This document shows positions 54,093 through 64,000 of a stretch of DNA of 64,000 nt, piece by piece. The position numbers and the translations under genes were made by a program. Below the pieces are notes generated by a model, which was given only the letters and a program-made list of their open reading frames with translations, had not been told where the DNA came from and did not search any database. The first letter of the stretch is position 1. Each line of letters opens with the position of its first letter. This DNA comes from Telopea speciosissima (taxonomy: Eukaryota > Streptophyta > Magnoliopsida > Proteales > Proteaceae). The stretch is from NCBI RefSeq assembly GCF_018873765.1, contig NC_057926.1, positions 35,510,946 through 35,574,945 on the forward strand, written 5' to 3'.

Positions 54093-55807
54093 TGTTGGAC
54101 AAGTGTGTGTCCATCAAATCCGGTTCAGTCCGGTTCAACCCGGTTCACCTTTGTATTGAACATTTATACATTTTAGTTTAATATTGTCACATGCGATATA
54201 AACTTTTTGAGCATTATGTTTCCGTAAGTTATACTTAAAATGGTAGTCACGACTAGGGTTTCGACTGGGCACCCTTATCATATGGTCGTCGCATTGGGTA
54301 TGCCTAGACATGTGATGTCAGGGTACAAATGCGAGTGCTCACATGTTTGATGTGTGCATTGGCGAAGAATCTACTTTGTCGATTCCCTCATGTATTACTG
54401 CCAGATATTGGAAGGGATAGACATGTGTCATCGACACCCTGTACCTGAGGGAACCCTGTCACTGCAAAGTGTGATCGCATTCTTTGGTTCATCAATGACT
54501 GAGACTCATGCGAGTCAAAGTCGGTGTTCTGGGAATGCGTGAACACTTTGTGAGTGAAGGAGTTATCCAACACGGTCACCACTGCCCGATTGGGGAACAC
54601 CAAGATAGAGACTATCTGTGCATGGTCGGATCAGAATCTGGATCCAGTACCATTTTGGAAATGGTTTTGCAAAATTTATTTTACATAAAATGATACATTA
54701 TTTATAGTTATTTCAAATAAAGTGTTTTATCGAGTTTTGCGGGACCCAATCGGATGCACAGACGCTCTTATATGGACATGTACTATGGATTGGGGTTTGG
54801 CAGTACATGTGTACATACCCTAGATTCCATAATGATGGTGTTGATTAGTGGGGGGGTTGTATATGATAAATTGTTATCATATAGGGAGTTATTTGGAATT
54901 TGCTAATTTAATTGGCTCTTTATTTAATTAATGGATTTGGTGCTAATTGTAATTATCCATTAATAATTAAATAAAGAATCTAATTAATACTTTCCCTATT
55001 AGATTCTGGTTCTTCACCTGTGTAGCACTTTGAGTTTAAACAGAACTGTCAGACTGAGAGAGAGAGAGAGTCAGACTCTCACTAGGGCTCTATTAAATCT
55101 ATCTAGGATTTAATTAAACCCTATTATTATAAATAGGTGACCATAAAACGCAGAAGGGAGAAGCTCTCCACGTTTGTGGAGCAGACACTCTCTCTCTTGC
55201 ATTTTTGGTTTCTCTCTCTCCCTCTTGTGATCTCTCTTCTTCTTCTTGCTTCTCTCACCTGTGTTTGAGAGTTAGGGTTTGTGAAACCCTAGATCTATGC
55301 TGAGGAGTTTGAGGGCATCTGGGATTGGCATGTAGAACCTTGGTAGCACCATTGGAGGTTCAGATCTGTTTGCTTGGAACGCTCATTGGAGGAAGAACCA
55401 TTGTCTATTGGAGGAGCAACACTTGAGGCTCACCAGGTTAGCAGTTCTTTATTCATTCTTTCTGTTCATTGATTATTAATATTTATGGGATGCGAAAGAA
55501 ATTCGAATCGACTAATTTCCGCTGCGCATTCGAGTATGGGATGGATCCCTCTTGCCATGTGATGGACTAGAGACGAATTTCTCCATCCCTATTGTGATAA
55601 TTAATTTTATGGAATGCAATAGGGAAGGAGAAACCCTAATAGGGATACACCAGGGTTCCCATGGGCGACCATAGGAAACCCTAAAATTAAAATGGGGCAT
55701 CCATGGGACACCATGGGCTAACCCAAGGCGTGCAAAACCCTAAAGATAAATATCTTGGTCTCCCTAGGGAACCATGGTTTGATCCCTGGACCGCTATTTG
55801 GCCAAAA
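54093..55807 (+). repeat. 5' LTR of copia element 2
   Basis: 1,715 bp, the same length as the 3' LTR. Near 55132 a tataaataggtgacc block could be the TATA box. A CT-rich leader (tctctctcttgcatttttgg) follows. The final CA is mutated to AA. Confidence 0.95.
55131..55138 (+). promoter_or_regulatory. Probable LTR TATA box of copia element 2
   Basis: TATAAATA followed by ggtgaccataaaacgcagaa, then a CT-rich stretch. The same arrangement occurs in the 3' LTR near 62522. The role is inferred from position. Confidence 0.5.
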
Positions 55808-55810
55808 GTG

Positions 55811-55823
55811 TGGTATCAGAGCC
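55811..55823 (+). other. Primer-binding site (initiator tRNA-Met)
   Basis: TGGTATCAGAGCC three bases after the 5' LTR is the standard plant copia primer site. Confidence 0.92.
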
Positions 55824-57581
55824 ACCTTTCCCACCCATGAATATTAGATAATTAATGGTTAATATGATTATCATGAGTGGGATGCAAGTTGGCACACGGG
55901 TGGTTAGGATATGGTTATTGTAACAACCTTCCCATGTGCACATGGGTAGTTACAAGGTTGTTAGTGTAACAACCTACCCATGTGATAATGGATTTGGTTT
56001 GTTTTGTTTATTCCAATTATTGAAGTATGTATCCAATTAGGTTGTGACTAATTTTTATTTTAAAATTTTTTAATCATGTTCTATATGTGGGGGGGGGGGG
56101 GGAGCGCACGCTGCCAAGCCTCTGCGCACGCCCTTCCCCATGAACCTACCCTTGTGCGCATCCCCTTACGGGCTGCGGGCCTGCAGGCTGCTATCCGTGG
56201 GCCCTATGCCTATGGGCTGCGCAGGGAGTGCCTGCAGCCTGCGCAAGTGGGCTGCATGCACCCCCCTTGTTTTCCCTCCAGTTTAAAAATAAAAAATAAT
56301 AAAAAAAAATAGATTTTTCAAAACAGAATTTTATTATTTTGTTTTGTTTTTGGAGCATGTGATGTGGTGGTTCAGTAATTGAAGGAATCCATGTTTTAAT
56401 TTTTGGTTCACTTGCTTTAATGCCCATGCATGAAATTATATTATGATATAATTATGGGAATGGCATTCTAATAATTGGATGGATTGTTTATGTATGTGAT
56501 ACATGGGGTTATGGGTGGATGTGATGCTTCTCTCTCTTTCTCTCTCTCCCCCTTTCTTTTTTATAAACAAATGTACTCCACCCCATGGGCAGCCCAAATG
56601 GTGGGTTGGTTTCTCCATGCGGGGTTTCTTTATTATTATGGAAAGGAAAGTGTATAGAATTTTTCTTAGGTTTCCATTGTAAGTTTAGAGGAGTTAGGAC
56701 TCTCAGGGCATGTTGATGGTGATCCATATGTGGTGCTCAAAGCTTATGGAGATGCAAGTCATCTGCTTTGAAGACGTAATCGGGCGGAGGAGATGATCGA
56801 GGCGTGGCATCCATGGCATGAAAAATGCACCCAAAGTTATTAGTTTTATTTTTATTGGGAGGGTTCTTTAATTGCTTCTGATAAAAATGCCGCCATCCCA
56901 TAATCACTTTTAATTAATGTTGATTAATTATGTTGTTTAAATCTATCCATGTATGTAAGAGTTAATTAATCCCTCTTTATTCACAATACATGTATGATAT
57001 GGACTAGTCTTAATCGGTAGACATGTCCATGGCCTCCTATTGAAGATAAATGTAGAAAGTGTGTGACATGACCCCGCATAAGACGACAGGACATTACCAG
57101 GACCTCTATCACACATTTATCTATATTTATCTCTATCTAGATATGTTAGGGTATGGATAGTGAGAGGGCATTGCGACAGTGGGCCATCTTTCATGATTTC
57201 ATGATTTCATGATTCTAATTAATGCAATAGGTAAGTACATGACTTGGGTGTATGTCAGTCGACAGGATCTGGACATGACACCCAGGTGGCCAAAAATATT
57301 GGAAGCCCATGAGGCGGACAGCTTAGTCCACACTACCATGGTGTGTATAATGACTCCCGATAGGGTAAGTTATGCATGCAAGGGTTGTAGGTATCCAATT
57401 CATCTTTTGGGTTATGAGGGAAACCCAAATCATGAAAGACCATTGATGTGTGTGTGCTCAATTTATTATTTTCAATGGTCATTAATTAGCACGTGGTTAT
57501 TTACTTGTGCATGTGTAGATTAATATACGATGGTTGCTGTTGATTCCAACCTGTTAACACTCATTAGCGAATACAAACTTA
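55824..57581 (+). other. Leader of copia element 2, no gene
   Basis: This is an untranslated leader of about 1.75 kb with a run of 14 G (56089-56102) and short frames without domains. Confidence 0.6.
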
Positions 57582-58562
57582 ATGGTACAATCTATGTCGA
57601 TTGGTACCGAAGCATTAAGTTGCTCTCGATGCTTGAAGGATGTACACGTTCTAGATGAACAAGTTCCTCCTCAACCCGACCCGAACGATTTTAAGGCAAA
57701 TGAAGAGATGCAAGAGTTCCTCATGAGAGATTCCAAGGCATCACTCTATATCCTAGGATCGTTGAAAAAGTCAGTTGTAGACTCAGTCAAGGATATATGC
57801 ACTGCTAGGGGTAAAATGGATAAGCTTGCTGAATTATTCAATAGGCAGTTGACACACGCACATTCTGATGCGGTGAGTCAAATCCATAACTCCAAGATGT
57901 CCCAGGGGACTCCAGTGATGGATCATGTAATGAAAATGATCAATTTGTTTGAAAAATTGGAATCCATGGGGACTGGTTTCAGCCTGTGATACAAGACTGA
58001 TGTGATCTTAGCGTCACTCACTTCTGCCTACGCAGCTTTTAGGATGTCCTACAAGATGTCCGAGAAGGAGATGGAGCTCACCGAGCTTGCTAATGCACTG
58101 GTAGAGGCTGAAGCATCCTTGAAAAAGGACAAGGCTGAGGTCAATGCAACTGGGGCAAAGCCTTCTTCAAATGGGAAGAAGAAGAAAAAGGGAAGTAAGG
58201 GTAAGACCCTGAAAGCCAAGGGTGGGAAGTCTGGCAATAAAGGTAAAGGCAAGTGCTTCTATTGCAAGAAGGAGGGTCACTGGAAAAGAAACTGTCGTGC
58301 TTACCTGACAACTTTGAAAGACAAGAAGCCGGATGAAACAAAGGCTGCTAAAGAAGGTACATGTGATGTTCACGTTCTTTATGAGTCTAATTTGTCTTTT
58401 GAACCGACCAATTCTTGGTTGGTGGATAGTGGATCCACTGTTCACATTTGCAATGATTTGCAGGGGTTCAAGGAGACAAGGAACCTGGAAAGAAGTGAAG
58501 TGCGTCTTCGGATGGGCACTGGAGCTGAGACCATAGCGTTGGCTGTGGGAACTTTTATTTAA
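57582..58562 (+). pseudogene. Copia 2 gag and protease start
   Basis: Gag coats the element RNA. The frame reads ANEEMQEFLMRDSKASLYIL, GKMDKLAELFNRQLTHAHSD and VMKMINLFEKLESMG, with a TGA at 57987. It then reads ILASLTSAYAAFRMSYKMSE and a Lys-rich stretch. The CCHC zinc knuckle is complete: CFYCKKEGHWKRNC. Protease begins SWLVDSGSTVHIC, with the catalytic DSG triad intact. It is cut by TAA at 58560 in the protease. The ATG at 57582 has no strong support over one slightly downstream. Confidence 0.9.
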
Positions 58563-59471
58563 ATTTTAGTTCTGCTAGTTTAGTTTTAAAGGATTGCTAT
58601 TATGTACCCTCTTTCAAGAGGAAGATAATTTCAGTTTCAAAACTTGTTTTGGACGGATATAGTTTTTCCTTTAATTCTAAATTGATTATTCGTTTTAATA
58701 ATTCCTTTATGGCATCCGGATATATGCAAAGTGGTTTGTATTTTCTAGATTGCCCTATTAGAACGAATGTTATTTCAAATGTTGATTTGAAAGAAAGCGA
58801 CTCAGTGAACTCAACATATCTGTGGCATCTAAGATTGGGTCACATTAATGTGGGACCGAATCAGTAGATTGGTGAGGGATGGGCCCTTAGAGAGTCTGAG
58901 GGTGGAACCATTCCCCACCTGTGAGTCATGCCTTCAGGGCAAAATGACCAAGAAACCCTTTAGCAATAAAGGTACTAGAGCCACAGATCTGTTGGAGTTG
59001 ATACACACTGACGTGTGTGGACCCATAAACATACAAGCAAGATATGGGTATGAGTACTTTATCACGTTCACCGATGATTACTTTAGATATGGTTACATGT
59101 ACTTGATGCGGAGGAAATTGAAAGACTTTGATAAATTCAAAGAATTCCAAGCCGAGGTCGAAAGACAGCTCGATAAACGCGTCAAATCCTTACGATCAGA
59201 TCGTGGAGGGGAGTATCTATCGGATGAGTTTAAAGAACATCTCATATCCCAAGGGATAGTTAGTCAGCTAACTAATCCAAGCACACCACAACAAAATGGT
59301 GTATCCGAACGACGCAATCATACCCTATTGGATATGATCAGGACGATGCTCACTTATAGTGAGCTGTCTCTTTCTTTCTGGGGGTACGCTTTAGAGACGG
59401 CGATATATATCTTGAATAGGGTTCCATCTAAGTCTGTAGCCAAGACACCCTTTGAGTTGTGGAAAGGGTGA
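58563..59471 (+). pseudogene. Copia 2 integrase
   Basis: The pre-integrase zinc region reads YLWHLRLGHIN (58800s), then after a frameshift near 58850 CESCLQGKMTKKPF. The integrase core holds LLELIHTDVCGPINI (first Asp), YFITFTDDYFRYGYMYLM, SLRSDRGGEYLSDEF (second Asp) and QQNGVSERRNHTLLDMIR (Glu). FWGYALETAIYILNRVP follows, to a TGA at 59469 where the family has a basic residue. The catalytic D,D,E set is present. The frame continues after the stop into the reverse transcriptase. Confidence 0.92.
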
Positions 59472-61485
59472 AAGCCCAGTATTCAATAGCTTAGGGTATG
59501 GGGTTGCATAGCACATGTGCGAAAGCAACAGACAGACAAGTTAGAATCCAGGACTTCGAGATGCTATTGCTTAGGCTACCCCAAAGGCACGATAGGCTAT
59601 TATTTCTATGACCCAGTTGACCAAAAGGTCATTGTAAGTAAACATGTCACATTTTTGGAGGAAGAAATGATGACCCAGAGATCCGAACCAGTAGTCATAA
59701 AAGAGCTATCAGATGGCTCAGAAATGTCACTTCCAGAAGTGAGACCAACTGACATACCCGCTGAAATACCAACACCTGAGGAACCTCGATGCAGTGGGAG
59801 GACTATTAGACCACCCACCAGGCTAACTCTTCTAACCGAAGAGGAAACAGTGGAAGAGTTCCACATGGTATCGGTTGAATCGGAAGATGATCCGATGACA
59901 TTCTCTGAGGCTCTAAAGGATGTTGATTCCACTAGGTGGCTGGAAGCAATGCGCTCTGAAATCGATTCGATGCATTTCAACAAGGTCTGGACTCTAGTCG
60001 ATCCACCACTTGGTGTCAAGCCGATTGGATGTAAATGGATCTTCAAGAGGAAGAAGGGCGCAGATGGAAAGGTCGAGAGATTCAAAGCGAGACTGGTGGC
60101 AAAGGGTTATACCCAGAAAGAGGGTATAGACTAAGAGGAAACCTTTTCACCAGTAGCGATGATGAAATCCATCAGGATTTTATTGGCTATCGCAGCACAC
60201 TTTGATTATGAGATCTGGCAGATGGATGTGCAGACTGCATTTCTAAATGGGTTCCTTTAAGAGGAAATCTACATGGAACAGACAGAGGGGTTCTCTTCCT
60301 TGGAGGAAGAAAGAAAGGTGTGCAAATTGCAGAGGTCCATTTATGGGCTGAAGCAGGCTTCCAGGAGCTGGAACATCAGGTTTGATCAATCAATCAAATC
60401 GTTTGGTTTTGATCAAAACTTGGATGAACCATGCATTTACAAGAAGATCAATGGGAGGGCAGTATGTTTTCTTATTTTATACGTAGATGACATATTGCTG
60501 ATTGATAACGATGTAGGTTTTCTTTAATCGGTAAAACAGTGGTTATCCACAACGTTTTTGATGAAAGACCTTGGTGAAGCTAGCTATATCCTTGGGATCA
60601 AACTCGTAAGAGATCGCCAGAAAAGGATGCTAGGCTTGTCACAGGCTACCTATATAGACAAAGTCCTGGTCAGATTTAGTATGGAGAACTCCAAGAGGGG
60701 AAGTGTTCCCTTCAGACATGGAGTCAGTCTTTCCAGATCTCAATATCCTCAGTCTCAGACAGACATTGAAGAGATAACGAGGATTCCCTATGCCTCAGCA
60801 GTAGGGAGTCTTATGTACGCCATGTTGTGTACGAGGTCGGATATTTGCTATGCAGTAGGCATGGTAAGTCGTTATCAATCTAACCCTGGACGCGAGCATT
60901 GGAGTGCTGTCAAGAATATCCTCAAGTACCTAAGAAGGACTAAGGAATATTTCTTGGTTTTCGGATCTGATCAGTTGTCAGTATTGGGATACACAGATTC
61001 GGATTTTCAAACTGACCAGGATGACAGAAAATCCATGTCTAGGATGGTATATCTAATGGGTGGAGGTGCCATTGTGTGGCGGAGTGTGAAACAAAAGTCT
61101 ACAGCCGATTCTACTACCGAAACAGAATACCTTGCAGCTTGTGATGCAGCAAAAGAAGGTGTTTGGCTGAGGAAATTCCTATCAGATTTGGAGGTAGTCC
61201 CTGATCTTTTCAGGGGCCCTATTCCCCTGTTATGTGACAACAGAGGGGCCATTGCACAAGCTAAGGAGCCTAGGGCTCATCAGAGGAACAAGCACGTGCA
61301 GCGGAAGTATCACCTCATCAGATAGATTACCCAGCAGGGTGACGTGAGTATCTCCAAAGTGGACACAACTGAAAATGTGTCTGATGCCATGACAAAGGGT
61401 TTGTCACCAGGAGTGTTTGAGAAACACATGGAGGGCATGGGTTTAAAATGTATGGGGAATTGGCTTTGATGTACAAGTGGGAGAT
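59472..61485 (+). pseudogene. Copia 2 reverse transcriptase and RNase H
   Basis: One frame with stops at about 60132, 60258, 60525 and 61322. It holds the integrase C-terminal region (CYCLGYPKGTIGYYFYDP), then GVKPIGCKWIFKRKKGADGK, RFKARLVAKGYTQKEGID, WQMDVQTAFLNGFL (motif A), YGLKQASRSWNIRF and FLILYVDDILLI (YVDD). MKDLGEASYILGIKL, CTRSDICYAVGMVSRYQSNP and LGYTDSDFQTDQDDRKS (RNase H Asp) follow. TETEYLAACDAAKEGVWLRK and LLCDNRGAIAQAKEPRAHQR lead to KHVQRKYHLIR near the end. Catalytic residues are kept. The purine tract (about 61474-61485, caagtgggagat) abuts the 3' LTR. Confidence 0.94.
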
Positions 61486-63200
61486 TGTTGGACAAGTGTG
61501 TGTCCATCAAACCCGATTCGGTCCGGTTCAACCCGGTTCACCTTTGTATTGAACATTTATACATTTTAGTTTAATATTGTCACATGCGATATAAACTTTT
61601 TGAGCATTATGTGTCCGTAAGTTATACTTAAAATGGTAGTCACGACTAGGGTTTGGGCTGGGCACCCTTATCATATGGTCGTCGCATTGGGTATGCCTAG
61701 ACATGTGATGTCAGGGTACAAATGCGAGTGCTCACATGTTTGATGTGTGCATTGGCGAAGAATCTACTTTGTCGATTCCCTCATGTATTACTGCCAGATG
61801 TAGGAAGGGATAGACATGTGTCACCGACACCCTGTAACTGAGGGAACCCTGTCACTGCAAAGTGTGATCGCATTCTTTGGTTCATCAATGACTGAGACTC
61901 AAGCGAGTCAAAGTCGGTGTTCTGGGAATGCGTGAACACTTTGTGAGTGAAGGAGTTATCCAACACGGTCACCACTGCCCGATTGGGGAACACCAAGATA
62001 GAGACTGTTTGTGCATGGTCGGATCAGAATCTGGATCCAGTACCATTTTGGAAATGGTTTTGCAAAATTTATTTTACATAAAATGATACATTATTTATAG
62101 TTATTTCAAATAAAGTGTTTTATCGAGTTTTGCGGGACCCGATCGGATGCACAGACGCTCTTATATGGACATGTACTATGGATTGGGGTTTGGCAGTACA
62201 TGTGTACATGCCCTAGATTCCATAATGATGGTGTTGATTAGTGGGGGGGTTGTATATGATAAATTGTTATCATATAGGGAGTTATTTAGAATTTGCTAAT
62301 TTAATTGGCTCTTTATTTAATTAATGGATTTGGTGCTAATTGTAATTATCCATTAATAATTAAATAAAGAATCTAATTAATACTTTCCCTATTAGATTCT
62401 GCTTCTTCACCTGTGTAGCACTTTGAGTTTAAACAGAACTGTCAGACTGAGAGAGAGAGAGAGTCAGACTCTCACTAGGGCTCTATTAAATCTATCTAGG
62501 ATTTAATTAAACCCTATTATTATAAATAGGGGACCATAAAACGCAGAAGGGAGAAGCTCTCCACGTTTTTGGAGCAGACACTCTCTCTCTTGCATTTTTG
62601 GTTTCTCTCTCTCCCTCTTGTGATCTCTCTTCTTCTTCTTGCTTCTCTCACCTGTGTTTGAGAGTTAGGGTTTGTGAAACCCTAGATCTGTGCTGAGGAG
62701 TTTGAGGGCATCTGGGATTGGCGTGTAGAACCTTGGTAGCACTATTGGAGGTTCAGATCTGTTTGCTTGGAGCGCTCATTGGAGGAAGAACCACTGTCTA
62801 TTGGAGGAGCAACACTTGAGGCTCACCAGGTTAGCAGTTCTTTATTAATTCATTCTGGTCATTGATTATTAATATTTATGGGATGCGAAAGAAACTCGAA
62901 TCGATTAATTTCTGCTACGCATTCGAGTATGGGATGGATCCCTCTTGCCATGTGATGGACTAGAGACGAATTTCTCCGTCCCTATTATGATAATTAATTT
63001 TATGGAATGCAATAGAGAAGGAGAAACCCTAATAGGGATGCACCAGGGTTCCCATGGGCGATCATTGGAAATCCTAAAATTAAAATGGGGCACCCATGGG
63101 ACACCATTGGCTAACCCAGGGCGTGCAAAACCCTAAAGATAAATATCTTGGTCTCCCTAGGGAACCATGGTTTGATCCCTGGACCGTTGTTTGGCCAACA
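61486..63200 (+). repeat. 3' LTR of copia element 2
   Basis: 1,715 bp, begins TGTTGGACAAG and ends GGCCAACA. Differences from the 5' LTR are mainly single-base changes. Confidence 0.95.
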
Positions 63201-63205
63201 GGGAG
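63201..63205. repeat. Target duplication gggag, right
   Basis: Partner of 54088-54092; the NLR frame resumes here. Confidence 0.95.
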
Positions 63206-64000
63206 GTATGGGCAAAACGACCCTTGCCCAACTATGGGTCTATGTGTCTAAATCTTTTGATAAAGTGAAGGTTGGCATGGATATTATTAGAGAAATTGTT
63301 GGCGGTGGTGGTGGTGGTGAGATCACATGGGAATATGTGAATCGTCAATTGACTAGTTTGGTTGATGGAAAACATTTCTTACTCGTGCTAGACGATGTTT
63401 GGAGTGAAGATCCTATTCAGTGGGACCCATTGAGGTTATCTCTCAAACATGGCTCTCAAGGTAGTAGAATTATTGTCACGACTCGTAATGAGAGAGTTGC
63501 AGGCATGATGGGTACAACATATGTCCATAAATTAGAAATATTGTCTGACGAAGCCTGTTGGTCATTGTTGAGACAGTATGCCTTTGTTGGAAGGCAAGAA
63601 GAAGAAGAAGAGTGTGAGAAATTGAAAGCAATTGGCATGGAACTAGCAAAGAAGTGTAATGGATTGCCTTTGTCAGCAAAGACTTTAGGAAGTCTTTTGC
63701 GGTTCAAAGAGTCAAAACAGGATTGGCAATATGTGTTGGAGAGTGATATATGGAGGGTTGTATCAACCGTTGATAAACCAGTGTTGCCGGCTTTGTTACT
63801 AAGCTATAATGATTTACCCTCTCATTTAAAACAATGCTTTGCATATTGTTCTCTCTTCCCCAGAGGGAATTATCCTTTTACCAAATTGTCCGTAATCATT
63901 GAATGGATGGCACAAGGCTTTCTTAGTGACAGTATGGCAGCAGCAAGCAGCAGCGATGAAGATTTGATTAGAGTATCTGATGAGTACTTCAATAATTTGG
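63206..64000 (+). pseudogene. CC-NBS-LRR resistance gene 2, NB-ARC part, cut by window end
   Basis: This continues the gene begun at 53402: GMGKTTLAQL, then WVYVSKSFDKVKVGMDIIRE, HFLLVLDDVWSEDP, GSRIIVTTRNERVAGMMGT, CNGLPLSAKTLGSLLRFKES, LPALLLSYNDLPSHLKQCFA and IIEWMAQGFL. It is open to the window edge with no stop. Relative to the first copy, fifteen codons after TTLAQL (the VFNDDRVKNHFNN stretch, RNBS-A side) are missing in frame. The MHD and LRR parts lie beyond the window. Confidence 0.93.

Larger units (their letters stand above)
54093..63200 (+). mobile_element. Ty1/copia element 2, 9.1 kb, inside an NLR P-loop
   Basis: This is a complete element with 1,715-bp LTRs (54093-55807 and 61486-63200) that begin TGTTGGACAAG and end CCAACA (CCAAAA in the 5' copy). 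It has an initiator-Met primer site, gag, protease, integrase, reverse transcriptase, RNase H and a purine tract. Target duplication gggag is perfect. The coding frame carries several stops but few indels. About fifty LTR differences were counted by eye (about 3%), so it is younger than the Ty3-like element. The reverse transcriptase wording (MKDLGEASYILGIKLVRDR) suits the Tork/Angela group; that is inference. Confidence 0.96.

Noticed and set aside
54354-54693. Short ORFs within the LTRs of copia element 2
   Set aside because: The LTRs are non-coding; the frames are short, overlap on opposite strands and lack domains.
55811-55823. A tRNA-related gene
   Set aside because: It is only the 13-base primer-binding site of the copia element; no tRNA cloverleaf surrounds it.

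Overview
This window is nuclear DNA from a flowering plant. The signs are spliced genes, TIR-NBS-LRR and CC-NBS-LRR disease-resistance (NLR) genes, Ty1/copia and Ty3-like LTR retrotransposons, plant LINEs whose ORF2 carries a C-terminal RNase H, and CHG-context C-to-T decay. A TIR-type NLR argues against a grass or other monocot. I cannot name the species. More than half of the window is mobile DNA, and I found no protein gene that is both complete and unbroken.

Layout. 1-2424: a LINE 3' tail (about 1141-1775) in otherwise unassigned sequence. 2425-24395: a three-level nest. An outer plus-strand LINE (3668-4213 and 22771-24395) is split by a nearly full-length minus-strand LINE (4214-22756, duplicated 14-bp target). 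That LINE is itself split in its endonuclease by a 12.65-kb Ty3-like LTR element (8369-21021, target duplication gaccg). The LTR element has a gag with six stops and an unbroken 314-codon ORF of unknown function. It has no recognisable pol, and two tandem-repeat arrays lie before its 3' LTR. 25220-25388: the first of four copies of a 169-bp MITE with 9-bp target duplications. 26012-30814: a minus-strand Ty1/copia element.

31978-33797 is a Mutator-like element with long inverted repeats that carries a 5'-truncated seed-type tonoplast aquaporin gene (TIP3-like) with its splice sites kept. 34003-37850 is a TIR-NBS-LRR pseudogene. 42831-46511 is a full-length CC-NBS-LRR gene broken by one nonsense codon. 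46712-50788 holds exon remnants of the chaperonin gene CCT1. 53402 to the window end is a second, related CC-NBS-LRR. It is split exactly inside its P-loop codons by a 9.1-kb Ty1/copia element (54093-63200).

How the parts relate. The two CC-NBS-LRR genes are a tandem pair. Their upstream regions (38760-41430 and 51600-52800) are colinear but have gained different MITEs, so each copy supplies an empty site for the other. All three NLRs are disabled in different ways (nonsense codons, a frameshift, an insertion). This is a decaying resistance-gene cluster filled with transposons rather than a working pathway. LTR divergence counted by eye (about 7% for the Ty3-like element, about 4% and 3% for the two copia elements) suggests the Ty3-like element arrived first and the insertion into the P-loop came last.
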